A stretch of DNA of 27,292 nt, from NCBI GenBank assembly GCA_031289625.1, contig JAITPB010000105.1, positions 1 through 27,292 on the forward strand, given 5' to 3'. Below the pieces are notes generated by a model. That model saw only the letters and a list, made by a program, of their open reading frames with translations, did no database searches and was not told the DNA's origin. The position numbers were made by a program, and so were the translations under genes. This document shows, one piece after another, positions 12,975-21,306 of this stretch. The stretch comes from Clostridiales bacterium. GTDB lineage: Bacteria; Bacillota; Clostridia; Lachnospirales; WQUN01. Position 1 is the stretch's first letter; each line of letters begins with the position of its first letter.

Positions 12975-14663
12975 ATGGCCTACATGGCTTTGTACCGGAA
13001 ACTCCGCCCGCGCAATTTTCGCGACGTAGCTGGGCAGGAGGCGATTGTGCGGACGCTGGTCAATCAAATCAAATCGGATCGGATTTCCCACGCCTATTTG
13101 TTTTGCGGCACGCGGGGCACCGGCAAAACCTCTGTCGCGAAAATTTTTTCCCGGGCCGTGAACTGCTTGAACATCCAAGACGGGGAGCCTTGCGGCGAAT
13201 GCCAGGCCTGCCGCGATATTTTGCAGCAGCGCAGCATGAATGTAATCGAAATAGACGCGGCCAGCAACAATGGCGTCGATAATATACGGGACATCCGCGA
13301 GGAAGTGAAATACCCGCCAACGGAGGGCCGGTATAAAGTCTACATTATTGACGAGGTTCATATGCTCTCCACGGGCGCGTTCAATGCGCTTTTGAAAACG
13401 CTGGAAGAGCCGCCCGCACATATCATTTTTATTCTGGCAACTACGGATCCGCAAAAACTGCCCGCCACCATCTTGTCGCGCTGTCAGCGTTTTGATTTTA
13501 AACGGATCGGCGTGGAAGAAATGACGCGGATCATGCGGGACTACGCGGCGCAAGAATCTCTGGCCGCCGAAGAAGAAGCCCTGCAGTACATCGCCGAGGT
13601 GTCCGACGGCGCCATGCGGGACTGCCTGAGCCTTTTGGATCAAAGCCTTTCTTTTTACGCCGGGGAAACGGTTACGATGGACAAGGTGCTGCGTCTTTTG
13701 GGCGCGGCGGATGTCAGCGTGCTGTTCGACTTCACGGAAGCTGTGTACGCGCGCGACAGCACGGCGGTTATGGACATAATACAGGGCCTGCTCATGGACG
13801 GCCGGGACGCGGCGCAGTTTGCCGCGGACGAGATACAGCATCTTCGCAACTTGCTCGTGGCGGCTTCCGTGGAAAAAAAGACGCTGGCTCTGGATTATTC
13901 CAGCGAGAGAACCGAGCGTTACCGCGCGCAGGGCAAAAAAATCGGAATCGCGCTGCTCATCAGCTTTATCAATACGTTTTCCCAGCTGCAAAGCCAGCTG
14001 AGATACGCCTCCAGCCCGAAAATCATGCTGGAAATCGCTTCCCTGAAGCTCTGCGGACCGCTGGACGGCGAGGCGGGCCTGAACGCCAGAATGGATCGCC
14101 TGGAGCAGGAAATGCAATCGTTCCGGACAAATGCCCGGACAAATGTCCGAGCGACTGCCCGGGTGGACGATGTCCAGGCAGTCGCCAGCAGCATGCAAGA
14201 GGCGCCGCTGAAAGCTGAACCTGGCCCTCCGGTGAAGAAACCAGATTCGGAACTAAATCCAAATCCAGAGCCGGAACCAAATCCAAATCCAGAGCCGGGG
14301 CTTCTGCCGGAAGCGGGGCTTCTGCCGGAGCCGGAGCTTCTGCCGGAAGCAGATCTTTCGGCAGATCTGGACTGGGCGGCGTTTGTCAGCGGTTTTGAAA
14401 ACCCTCTGCGCTCTATTTTGCACGCGTGTAAACCCGATCCGCTGGAAGATGGCGCCCTCCGCATCCTTTGTCCCGACGATCCGAAAAAGCGGTTCTTAAC
14501 GAAGCGCCAGCCGCAACTTGAGGAGGCGCTGGAGCGGCGGCTTCACCGGAAGACAGTCTTGTCTTTTCATCTGGCGGAAAGCGCGTCTGCGCCTCTGGCG
14601 GAAGAACAGGACTGGGCGGATATGCAGGATAAAATTACTTTAAAAATTGATTTTGATTCATGA
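12975..14663 (+). CDS. dnaX: DNA polymerase III subunit gamma/tau
   Basis: Clamp-loader ATPase of the replicative polymerase. ATG 12975 sits 8 nt after AAGGAGG; 562 residues. Visible: N-terminal YRKLRPRNFRDVAGQE, Walker A GTRGTGKT (residues 45-52), a four-cysteine zinc module (C64, C73, C76, C79), Walker B VYIIDEVHML, sensor 1 ILATTDPQKLPATILSRCQRF, and the lid domain. A proline/glutamate-rich repetitive linker (NPNPEPEP and LLPEA/LLPEP units) precedes a short C-terminal tau-type domain. It is followed by ebfC and recR, the usual Bacillota arrangement. No convincing programmed frameshift site is present. Confidence 0.96.
   Translation: MAYMALYRKLRPRNFRDVAGQEAIVRTLVNQIKSDRISHAYLFCGTRGTGKTSVAKIFSRAVNCLNIQDGEPCGECQACRDILQQRSMNVIEIDAASNNGVDNIRDIREEVKYPPTEGRYKVYIIDEVHMLSTGAFNALLKTLEEPPAHIIFILATTDPQKLPATILSRCQRFDFKRIGVEEMTRIMRDYAAQESLAAEEEALQYIAEVSDGAMRDCLSLLDQSLSFYAGETVTMDKVLRLLGAADVSVLFDFTEAVYARDSTAVMDIIQGLLMDGRDAAQFAADEIQHLRNLLVAASVEKKTLALDYSSERTERYRAQGKKIGIALLISFINTFSQLQSQLRYASSPKIMLEIASLKLCGPLDGEAGLNARMDRLEQEMQSFRTNARTNVRATARVDDVQAVASSMQEAPLKAEPGPPVKKPDSELNPNPEPEPNPNPEPGLLPEAGLLPEPELLPEADLSADLDWAAFVSGFENPLRSILHACKPDPLEDGALRILCPDDPKKRFLTKRQPQLEEALERRLHRKTVLSFHLAESASAPLAEEQDWADMQDKITLKIDFDS
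14255..14354 (+). repeat. Tandem coding repeats in the dnaX linker
   Basis: A 20 bp unit (AAATCCAAATCCAGAGCCGG) occurs at 14255-14274 and 14279-14298 with 24 bp period. Three CTTCTGCCGGA units follow at 14301, 14319 and 14337 with 18 bp period. Both periods are multiples of three, so copy-number change would keep the frame. Confidence 0.85.
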
Positions 14664-14683
14664 TAAAAAAGGAGACTGGGACG

Positions 14684-15034
14684 ATGCCGAAAGGACATGG
14701 AGGAATGCCGAACATGGGCGGCATGAACATGAATAATCTGATGAAACAGGCTCAAAAAATGCAGAAGCAGATAGCGGATATGCAGACGGAGCTGGAAACA
14801 AAAACGCTCGAAATTACCGCCGGCGGCGGCGCTGTCAAAGTGGTGATTTCGGGCAAAAAAGAAATCCAAGAGTTAAAAATCGCGCCCGGTGTGGTGGATC
14901 CGGACGATGTAGAAATGCTGGAGGATTTGGTTGTAAGCGCGGTCAACGAAGCCATTCGCCAGATGGATGAAATGTTAAACGGCCAGATGTCTCAGCTCAC
15001 CGGCGGCATGGGTCTGCCGGGAGGCCTTCTCTAA
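14684..15034 (+). CDS. ebfC: YbaB/EbfC family nucleoid-associated protein
   Basis: A small dimeric DNA-binding protein, 116 residues from ATG 14684 after AAAGGAG; the upstream ATG in the same frame lacks an SD. After a Met/Gly/Asn-rich N-terminus come the hallmark helix NNLMKQAQKMQKQIADMQTE, the strand GGGAVKVVISGKKEIQELKI, and DPDDVEMLEDLVVSAVNEAI. It lies between dnaX and recR as in most Bacillota. It is probably translated with both. Confidence 0.95.
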   Translation: MPKGHGGMPNMGGMNMNNLMKQAQKMQKQIADMQTELETKTLEITAGGGAVKVVISGKKEIQELKIAPGVVDPDDVEMLEDLVVSAVNEAIRQMDEMLNGQMSQLTGGMGLPGGLL

Positions 15035-15036
15035 AT

Positions 15037-15636
15037 ATGGATGTCTTCGGCAGCCCTATCCGTCAGCTCATCGGGGAATTTGCGAAGCTGCCGGGCATCG
15101 GCGCCAAATCCGCGCAGAGGCTCGCGTTTCACATCATCCATATGCCTGGAGAAAGAGCGGAGGCTTTGGCAGCCGCCATTTTGGCCGCCAAGCGCGGCGT
15201 CAAGTATTGTTCCGTCTGCTGTAACCTGACGGACGCGGATCCCTGCGCGATCTGCGGGGACGGCAGACGCGACGGGCGTCTGATTATGGTGGTGGAAGAC
15301 CCGCGCGACATGGCCGCCTATGAACGGACAAATGAATACAAAGGCCTGTATCATGTATTGCACGGGGCCATCTCCCCCATGAACGGCATTGGTCCGAATG
15401 CATTGAAGATCAAGGAATTGCTGGCCCGCGTCAGCCAAGCGGGCGTGGAGGAAATCATTATGGCGACCAATCCGAACGTAGAAGGAGAAGCCACCGCCCT
15501 TTACATCCACCGGCTGATGAAACCGCTGGGCGTGAAAGTGACGCGCATCGCGCACGGCGTCCCCGTGGGCGGGGATCTGGAGTTTGTGGACGAAGTAACG
15601 CTGTCCAAAGCGCTGGAAGGCCGCCGGGAAATGTAG
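15037..15636 (+). CDS. recR: Recombination mediator protein RecR
   Basis: RecR works with RecO/RecF to load RecA at gaps. It has 199 residues, typical. Features: helix-hairpin-helix (LIGEFAKLPGIGAKSAQRLA, residues 11-30), a zinc finger with C58, C61, C70 and C73, and a Toprim domain (LIMVVEDPRDMAAYE, ATNPNVEGEATALYI). The C-terminal GVPVGGDLEFVDEVTLSKAL is characteristic. ATG 15037 follows the ebfC stop by two bases. A strong terminator closes the operon. Confidence 0.97.
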   Translation: MDVFGSPIRQLIGEFAKLPGIGAKSAQRLAFHIIHMPGERAEALAAAILAAKRGVKYCSVCCNLTDADPCAICGDGRRDGRLIMVVEDPRDMAAYERTNEYKGLYHVLHGAISPMNGIGPNALKIKELLARVSQAGVEEIIMATNPNVEGEATALYIHRLMKPLGVKVTRIAHGVPVGGDLEFVDEVTLSKALEGRREM

Positions 15637-15654
15637 AACAAAAACACAGCGGAC

Positions 15655-15700
15655 AAAACCGCGCGTCCAGCCAATCTCTGACGCGCGGTTTTTATTTTTA
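15655..15700 (+). terminator. Bidirectional rho-independent terminator after recR and the acyl-CoA synthetase gene
   Basis: AAAACCGCGCGT (15655-15666) pairs perfectly with ACGCGCGGTTTT (15681-15692) around a 14 nt loop, followed by TATTTTTA. The A-rich opposite side allows it to serve the convergent minus-strand gene as well. Confidence 0.9.
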
Positions 15701-17422
15701 TCGCGGCGCCGCGTCCATATCTTTTTCGCGTATTTCCCCTCTTCGTATTTTCCCGCTGATCGTCTTGGGCAGTTCAGAGACAAATTCAATTACGCGCGGG
15801 TATTTGTACGCCGCGGTGTGGCTCTTGACATGATCCTGCAATTCTTTGATCAGCGCGTTAGACGGCGCATATCCATTTTTCAGGACAATGGTCGCTTTCA
15901 CGTTAAACCCGCGCACTGGATCGGGAACGCCGGTAACGGCGGACTCCAGCACGGCGGGATGCTCCGCCAGCACGCTTTCCACCTCGAACGGCCCGACACG
16001 GTAGCCGGAAGACTTGATAATATCGTCGTTGCGGCCTATATACCACAAGTAACCGTCTTCATCCCGGTAAGCCGTATCCCCGCTGTGATAGAGGCCATTC
16101 CTGAATGTTTCATCTGTCCCTTTTTCATCACGGTAATAGCCTGTGAAAAGCCCCTTCGGGCGATCGGGGCTTCTTTCCTGCCGCGCGCGGATGCAAATTT
16201 CCCCTGTTACGCCAGCGGGCGCTTCGCACCCTGTCTCCTCGGTAACGCCGAGAACATAGCCGGGCGCAGGCAAACCCATAGAGCCTGGCTTTGGCTTCAC
16301 ATAAGGATAAAGCGTGCCGACAGTCAAAGTGGTCTCGGTCTGGCCGAAGCCTTCGTGCAGACTGAGGCCCGTATATTCTTTCCACTTGTAAAACAAATCC
16401 GGGTTTAACGCTTCCCCGGCCGTGCAGCAATGCGCGAGAGAAGACAGGTCATACGCGGACATGTCTTCGTTGACCATCATGCGCAGCATCGTGGGCGGCG
16501 CGCAAAACGTGGTGACTTTATATTTCTCCAGCTTCGAAAGAATATCCGGCGCGCTGAACCGATCAAAATCATAGGTGAATATGGCGGTTTCCCCGAGCCA
16601 TTGGCCGTACATTTTTCCCCAAAGGGATTTCAGCCAGCCCGTGTCGGAAATGGTAAAATGCAGACCGCCGTCCACCACGCGCTGCCAAAAGATGCCCGTC
16701 AGCAGATGACCCAGCGGATACGTAAAATCATGACAGACCATCTTGGGATAGCCGGTGGTGCCGGATGAAAAACTCATCAGCATTCTGTCCGCCGCGCAGG
16801 TATCCGCTTCACCGGCGGGCCTTTGCCAGCTCTCTGGCTGCGCCTCCATCCCCGCCTCAAAATCGATCCAGCCCTCACCCGCTTGTTTGCGCTTCGTCAC
16901 GGCCTTCAATGTTACGGTTTCATAGGGCTGCCCCTGATCAAACCGCTCCGTGCAGTCCCCGTCGCCGGTGATGACAGCCATCTTGATCCCGGCGGCGTTG
17001 CAGCGGTAAATATAATCCTTGGCCGTCAGCAAATGCGTGGCCTGCACGGCTATCGCCCCGATTTTGTGTAACGCCATCATGCAGTACCAGAACAGATCGC
17101 TTCTTTTTAAAACCAATAAAACAAAATCGCCTTTCACAACGCCAAGCGACTGGAAAAAATGGGCGGCTTGGTTGGATCGGCGCGACATTTCCCCGAAAGT
17201 AATATATTTTTCCCTGCCGTCCGCCCCCACCCACAGCATAGAAAGCTTATCCGGTTTGGCGGCGGCCAAGACGTCTAATACGTCATACGCAAAATTAAAC
17301 CGTTCGCCATAGCGGATAGCGTAGCGTTTCCGCAAATCTTTATAAGACGTGTAATCATCTCTGCTCATTCCGATGTATTGTTCGTAAATCGCCATAGGTT
17401 CTGTTTTTTTCCTCCCGGTCAT
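15698..17422 (-). CDS. AMP-forming acyl-CoA synthetase (ANL superfamily)
   Basis: Activates a carboxylic acid to its CoA ester via an acyl-AMP. 574 residues from ATG 17422, which overlaps the regulator stop (ATGA); ATG 17395 (MAIYEQYIG), 15 nt after GGAGG, is an alternative. ANL motifs: MSFSSGTTGYPKM (P-loop-like A3), GFGQTETTL (A5), GEICIRARQ, HSGDTAYRDEDGYLWYIGRNDDIIKSSGYRVGP (A7-A8, split as HSGDTAYRDEDGYLW and GRNDDIIKSSGYRVGP), and the acyl-transfer lysine in PKTISGKIRR. It resembles the medium-chain/acetyl-CoA synthetase branch. Its position after the VOR subunits suggests branched-chain or aryl acids as substrates (inference). Confidence 0.9.
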   Translation of the reverse strand: MTGRKKTEPMAIYEQYIGMSRDDYTSYKDLRKRYAIRYGERFNFAYDVLDVLAAAKPDKLSMLWVGADGREKYITFGEMSRRSNQAAHFFQSLGVVKGDFVLLVLKRSDLFWYCMMALHKIGAIAVQATHLLTAKDYIYRCNAAGIKMAVITGDGDCTERFDQGQPYETVTLKAVTKRKQAGEGWIDFEAGMEAQPESWQRPAGEADTCAADRMLMSFSSGTTGYPKMVCHDFTYPLGHLLTGIFWQRVVDGGLHFTISDTGWLKSLWGKMYGQWLGETAIFTYDFDRFSAPDILSKLEKYKVTTFCAPPTMLRMMVNEDMSAYDLSSLAHCCTAGEALNPDLFYKWKEYTGLSLHEGFGQTETTLTVGTLYPYVKPKPGSMGLPAPGYVLGVTEETGCEAPAGVTGEICIRARQERSPDRPKGLFTGYYRDEKGTDETFRNGLYHSGDTAYRDEDGYLWYIGRNDDIIKSSGYRVGPFEVESVLAEHPAVLESAVTGVPDPVRGFNVKATIVLKNGYAPSNALIKELQDHVKSHTAAYKYPRVIEFVSELPKTISGKIRRGEIREKDMDAAPR

Positions 17423-17943
17423 TTCATCACGACAGCCAAAAACTGCGCGGAACCCGCTTCCGCCCTCATCGCGTGAGGGATAGAAGCGTCATAGTACACA
17501 CTGTCGCCGGCGTTTAACACAGCCTCGGTCTCACCCAAGAAAAACGTCATGCTCCCAGACAGCATATAATCAAACTCTTGCCCTTCGTGGGCGTGCATAA
17601 CAGGCTTTTCATCCGGCTTTGGCTCCACAGTCACGAGAAAGGGCTCCGCTTTTTTGTTTCGGAAGGTATACGCGAGATGCTTATAGTTATAGGCTTTGCG
17701 CCTTGTAATGTCATATCCCTGGCCCGCCCGGACGAAAGTGCAGACGGAAAGCTTAGGCGATTCACCGCTCATCAGATCCAGCACGTCAACGCCCAAAATC
17801 CGCGCCGCGTTGTATAAGAAACTGAAAGAAAAATCCACGGCGCCATTTTCATATTGGAGGTATTCCTCTTCCGGTATTTTCATTTTTTCGGCCATGTTTT
17901 GGACAGAAAGCTCCATGATTTCCCGCAGCGCCGCCAGCCGCAC
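17419..17943 (-). CDS. XRE-family regulator with C-terminal cupin domain
   Basis: An N-terminal helix-turn-helix (LAALREIMELSVQNMAEKM, then IPEEEYLQYENG) and a C-terminal cupin (MHAHEGQEFDYMLSGSMTFF, then LNAGDSVYYDASIPHAM with histidines that could bind metal). 174 residues from GTG 17943, preceded only by a weak AGGGA. The frame stays open upstream through TEQQFREIG, and an ideal GGGAGG lies 8 nt before an ACG codon at 17970. The real start may therefore be this near-cognate codon, adding nine residues. Such regulators often control an adjacent acyl-CoA synthetase; here the two genes overlap by 4 bp. Ligand unknown. Confidence 0.88.
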   Translation of the reverse strand: MRLAALREIMELSVQNMAEKMKIPEEEYLQYENGAVDFSFSFLYNAARILGVDVLDLMSGESPKLSVCTFVRAGQGYDITRRKAYNYKHLAYTFRNKKAEPFLVTVEPKPDEKPVMHAHEGQEFDYMLSGSMTFFLGETEAVLNAGDSVYYDASIPHAMRAEAGSAQFLAVVMK

Positions 17944-17994
17944 GCCGATTTCCCTGAATTGCTGTTCCGTAAAACTTTCCTCCCTTGTAATCCA

Positions 17995-18022
17995 CGTGGG
18001 GCGAATCGTTTATCGCCCCACG
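17995..18022 (-). repeat. Perfect 10-bp-arm hairpin between VOR gamma gene and XRE gene
   Basis: CGTGGGGCGA (17995-18004) pairs with TCGCCCCACG (18013-18022) across an 8 nt loop. On the minus strand no T-run follows; the SD of the XRE gene comes about 10 nt later. It may reduce or stabilise transcript between the oxidoreductase and regulator/synthetase genes rather than end it. Confidence 0.65.
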
Positions 18023-18031
18023 CAGCTCATT

Positions 18032-18583
18032 TTACTCGAACGAATATCTAGGAAAATTATAGCCGATTTCCACCGCCTTTAAGTTGGCACTGAGCAAATT
18101 CTTTTTACGCTCGGGCACGGTTTTTTCCATGGCGGCTTCAATGTCCTCATAGGCGCAGACGCCAATTTCCCGTATCGCCTTGCCGACCATGATCATATTC
18201 GTCAGGCCGTGCAAGCCGTTGTCCTCCGCCAGCTTCTGGGCGGGAATATAATAGCCGGCCAAGTCTGTGCGTACGAGCTGCCTCGGCACGAGCGCGCTGT
18301 CGACGATAACTTTCGCGCCGATGGCGCATTCAGGCTCATACCGATCCAGCGACGGCAGATTCATAGCGATCAGCACGTCAGGCTTCGTAACAATCGGGGA
18401 ACCCACAGGCGCGTCGCTGATGATCACACTGCATTTAGCGGTGCCGCCGCGCATCTCCGGCCCATACGTAGGAAGCCAGCTCACATTCTTTTCCCGAATC
18501 ATGCCCGCGTAAGAGATGAACTTTCCCGCGAACAGGATGCCCTGCCCGCCGTGGCCGGCGATAATGATATGATAAGCGTTCAT
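18032..18583 (-). CDS. 2-oxoacid:ferredoxin oxidoreductase gamma subunit (VOR/KOR type)
   Basis: 183 residues from ATG 18583, which overlaps the beta-subunit stop by 4 bp (ATGA). Family motifs: IIIAGHGGQGILFAGKFISY at residues 5-24, SWLPTYGPEMRGGTAKCSVI, PDVLIAMNLPSLDRYE, and GLTNMIMVGKAIREIG. This subunit completes the catalytic heteromer with the alpha and beta proteins encoded just upstream. The enzyme decarboxylates a 2-oxoacid to acyl-CoA and passes electrons to ferredoxin, or runs in reverse. The substrate is not fixed by this subunit. Confidence 0.92.
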   Translation of the reverse strand: MNAYHIIIAGHGGQGILFAGKFISYAGMIREKNVSWLPTYGPEMRGGTAKCSVIISDAPVGSPIVTKPDVLIAMNLPSLDRYEPECAIGAKVIVDSALVPRQLVRTDLAGYYIPAQKLAEDNGLHGLTNMIMVGKAIREIGVCAYEDIEAAMEKTVPERKKNLLSANLKAVEIGYNFPRYSFE

Positions 18584-19341
18584 CTGGCTGCGCCTCCCTC
18601 TTTCGCGCCCATATCTCTGTATACGCCGAGCGGGTAATAGGGAATCATGTTGTCCTGCAGCCATTCCATAGATTTGCCGGGCGACAGGCCCCAGGTGGTG
18701 GGACAGCAGGCGAGCACTTCTACAATCGAAAGGCCCTTCCCTTCGATTTGATTGACAAAAGCTTTTTGGATCGCTTTCTTGGCGTTTTGAATGTTCTTGA
18801 CGGAATTGACCGCTACGCGTTCCGCGTAATACGTTCCTTCCAGCGTCGACAGCAGTTCGCAGACCTTTATGGGATATCCTGTTGTTTTCGTATCGCGGCC
18901 GAAAGGCGACGTCTGCGTGATTTGCCCCGGCAGCGACGTAGGCGCCATTTGACCGCCTGTCATACCATAAACGGCGTTATTGACAAAAATGATCGTGATT
19001 TTTTCGCCGCGGGCCGCGCTATGAACTGTTTCCGCCATGCCAATGGCCGCCAGATCGCCGTCCCCCTGATATGTAAAGACCACGCACTCTGGCTTGGAGC
19101 GTTTCACGCCTGTCGCCACGGCGGGCGCGCGGCCATGCGCCGCCTCAATCATATCGCATTCAAAATAATTATAAGCCATCACCGAGCAGCCAACCGGTGA
19201 AATACCAATCGTTCTGTCTGTGATGTTAAGCTGATCCAAAATTTCCGCGATCAGACGGTGGATAATGCCGTGGGTGCAGCCGGGACAGTAATGAATCGGC
19301 ACGTCAGACAGCGCTTTAGGACGTTCGTAGACTATACTCAT
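18580..19341 (-). CDS. 2-oxoacid:ferredoxin oxidoreductase beta subunit (thiamine-diphosphate binding)
   Basis: 253 residues. The thiamine diphosphate/Mg motif is GDGD (93-96) through NNAVYGMTGGQ (121-131), and the N-terminal CPGC (19-22) is typical of the KOR/VOR class. GISPVGCSVMAYNY and AHGRAPAVATGVKRSKP are further family blocks. The ATG overlaps the alpha-subunit stop by 4 bp, so the three subunits are translationally coupled. Confidence 0.94.
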   Translation of the reverse strand: MSIVYERPKALSDVPIHYCPGCTHGIIHRLIAEILDQLNITDRTIGISPVGCSVMAYNYFECDMIEAAHGRAPAVATGVKRSKPECVVFTYQGDGDLAAIGMAETVHSAARGEKITIIFVNNAVYGMTGGQMAPTSLPGQITQTSPFGRDTKTTGYPIKVCELLSTLEGTYYAERVAVNSVKNIQNAKKAIQKAFVNQIEGKGLSIVEVLACCPTTWGLSPGKSMEWLQDNMIPYYPLGVYRDMGAKEGGAAR

Positions 19342-20636
19342 GCGTTCACGCCTCCTCCATTCAATTGTTCAAGCTTCTCTAAGATCTCTTCTGGCGACGG
19401 CACCATACCGCCAACCCGGCCGCAGAACGCTACGCGTTTGCTTCCGCCGACCGCCAGGCGGATGTCGTCTATCATCTGGCCCATACTCATTTCCACGCAG
19501 AGAAACGCTTTTGCGCGCTGCGCCACCTTTTGAAAAGCTTTTTTGGGAAACGGCCACAGGGTGATGGGACGGATGAGCCCTACTTTAATGCCTTTGGTGC
19601 GCGCGGTGGCTATGGCGTTTTTACAAATGCGGGATGTCGCGCCGTAGGCAGCCATGACAATCTCCGCGTCGTCGGTCATGTACTCCTCAAACAGCGTTTC
19701 TTTTTCTTCTACGATTTTGTAGCGTGCAAAACGTTCGCGGTTCACTTTATCCAATTCTTCCACGGAAAGATACAGGGAATTGATAATATTTTTTTTGCGC
19801 CGCCCGCCTGTTCCGGTGACGGCCCAGGTTTTTTCAGGCAGCTTCTTTTTCTCCGCGTCGCGCAGGATGACCGGCTCCATCATCTGCCCCAGAATCGCGT
19901 CGGCCAGAATCATTACCTGCATCCGGTACTGATCCGCCAGATCAAAAGCCTTCATGGTCAGGTCCGCCATTTCCTGCACGGAGTTTGGCGCCAGCGAAAT
20001 AATATGAAAATCTCCATGCGCCATGGAGCGCGTGGCCTGAAAATAATCCGACTGAGCCGGCTGAATACCGCCCAGGCCTGGGCCCGCGCGCTGCACGTTG
20101 ATCAGAAGCGCGGGCAGATCGCAGCCAGCCAGATAAGAAATGCCTTCGCCCATCAAAGATATGCCCGGGCTGGAAGAAGACGTCATGACGCGGACGCCCG
20201 TACTGGACGCGCCCATCACCATGCTGATGGCAGCCAGCTCGCTCTCCGCTTGGAGGTTCACGCCGCCAACCTCCAGCATCCGTTTCGCCATATAAGCGGC
20301 GACTTCTGTTTGCGGCGTGATCGGGTATCCGAAGAAAAAGCGGCAGCCTGCTATGATAGCGGCCTCGGCCATCGCCTCGTTGCCTTTCATTAAGACTTTT
20401 TCCATGGCCGCCGATATTTCCGCGCGGCCTTCTTTTTCCACAGTGATCGCCGCTTCGGGGCACATTGTGGCGCAGAACCCGCAGCCAATACACCGGGATT
20501 CATCTATGATTTCAACCGGATGAAACCCTTTGGCGTTTAATTCGTCATGCGAAAGCGCCAGAATTTTTTTGGGGCACGCTTCCACACAGAGATTGCACCC
20601 TTTGCAGCGATCTATATTGAAGGTTACTTTTGCCAT
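19338..20636 (-). CDS. vorB: Fused delta (ferredoxin) and alpha subunit of VOR-type 2-oxoacid:ferredoxin oxidoreductase
   Basis: 432 residues in one continuous frame. Residues ~1-75 form a 2x[4Fe-4S] ferredoxin (C11, C14, C17, C21 and C49, C52, C55, C59). From about residue 78 the sequence restarts like a normal alpha subunit (MEKVLMKGNEAMAEAAIIAG, then FFGYPITPQTEV), with SSSSPGISLMGEGISYLAG, GPGLGGIQPAQSDYFQ and a C-terminal domain ending SPEEILEKLEQ. In many relatives the two parts are separate genes. The alpha part looks most like the VorB (2-ketoisovalerate) class, which suggests branched-chain 2-oxoacids, but KOR or IOR cannot be excluded. It begins 2 nt after the upstream ATPase gene. 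Confidence 0.9.
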   Translation of the reverse strand: MAKVTFNIDRCKGCNLCVEACPKKILALSHDELNAKGFHPVEIIDESRCIGCGFCATMCPEAAITVEKEGRAEISAAMEKVLMKGNEAMAEAAIIAGCRFFFGYPITPQTEVAAYMAKRMLEVGGVNLQAESELAAISMVMGASSTGVRVMTSSSSPGISLMGEGISYLAGCDLPALLINVQRAGPGLGGIQPAQSDYFQATRSMAHGDFHIISLAPNSVQEMADLTMKAFDLADQYRMQVMILADAILGQMMEPVILRDAEKKKLPEKTWAVTGTGGRRKKNIINSLYLSVEELDKVNRERFARYKIVEEKETLFEEYMTDDAEIVMAAYGATSRICKNAIATARTKGIKVGLIRPITLWPFPKKAFQKVAQRAKAFLCVEMSMGQMIDDIRLAVGGSKRVAFCGRVGGMVPSPEEILEKLEQLNGGGVNA

Positions 20637-20637
20637 C

Positions 20638-21306
20638 TCATATCCTCCATTTATCTACCTCTATGATATTTAACCCGAATAAATCCGGTATTTTTCCTGT
20701 CAGTCCGGGCAGCAGATCCGTCCGCGCGCTTGTCATGGACAGCGGCAGCGCGCACAGTTCCGCCGCTTCCCCCGCGTATGGAACCGACCGCAGCACGTCC
20801 TCAGCCGTAGTTTCCGCGCCAATGTTGGAATTGTTGACAAGGCCGGTAAAACGGACATGAGAGGCGGATTCGATTTCCTCTTTCATCCGCCGCACAGACA
20901 CCGCCGTTCTGGATAAAGGGCGGTAGTAGTTGTAAACCAGCAAAACCTCCGCGCCCTGCGCGATAATTTGCTGGGCAAACTGGCCGATGGCGAAAGCGCC
21001 GGCGTTGTCTCCGCCCACGTCAATGACGCTGTAAGCGGAGGGATTGTCAAAAATGGCCATGACCTCGCCGGGTAAAACGCACGCTTCCAAATTGGAATTG
21101 GCAAACGGCGAAGCGATCAGCTCAATGTCCAAGCGCGTAAATAACGCTGTGCTGTCGGTTGTGCGAAAAAAAGGATTCACCATGTCCAAATCGGCGATGA
21201 ACACTTTCCTGGCTTCGGTTTTGAGGCGGACAGCATAATTGACGGCCAAGTTTGTCTTGCCACTGCCATAATGCCCCATTAATAATGTAATTTTCGATTG
21301 GATCAT
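20638..21306 (-). CDS. P-loop ATPase (MinD/ParA-like SIMIBI class) linked to the VOR genes
   Basis: 222 residues with Walker A GHYGSGKTN near residues 11-19, a DLDMVNPFFRTTD segment, Walker B-like VIDVGGDNAGA, and LLVYNYYRPLSRT followed by GLVNNSNIG. The fold is MinD/ParA-like, although the signature lysine (KGGXXK) of true ParA is not obvious. Similar ATPases are, to my memory, often found beside VOR-type operons in Clostridia, without a demonstrated role; assembly or activation of the oxidoreductase is conjecture. The ATG overlaps the protease stop by 4 bp and the stop is next to the alpha-subunit start. Confidence 0.8.
   Translation of the reverse strand: MIQSKITLLMGHYGSGKTNLAVNYAVRLKTEARKVFIADLDMVNPFFRTTDSTALFTRLDIELIASPFANSNLEACVLPGEVMAIFDNPSAYSVIDVGGDNAGAFAIGQFAQQIIAQGAEVLLVYNYYRPLSRTAVSVRRMKEEIESASHVRFTGLVNNSNIGAETTAEDVLRSVPYAGEAAELCALPLSMTSARTDLLPGLTGKIPDLFGLNIIEVDKWRI

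Noticed and set aside
13874..13880. A AAA AAG heptamer in correct phase in dnaX, as a programmed -1 frameshift site
   Set aside because: The -1 frame runs on for about 112 codons instead of stopping soon, and no SD-like or hairpin stimulator is evident; the run is probably an ordinary Glu-Lys-Lys sequence.
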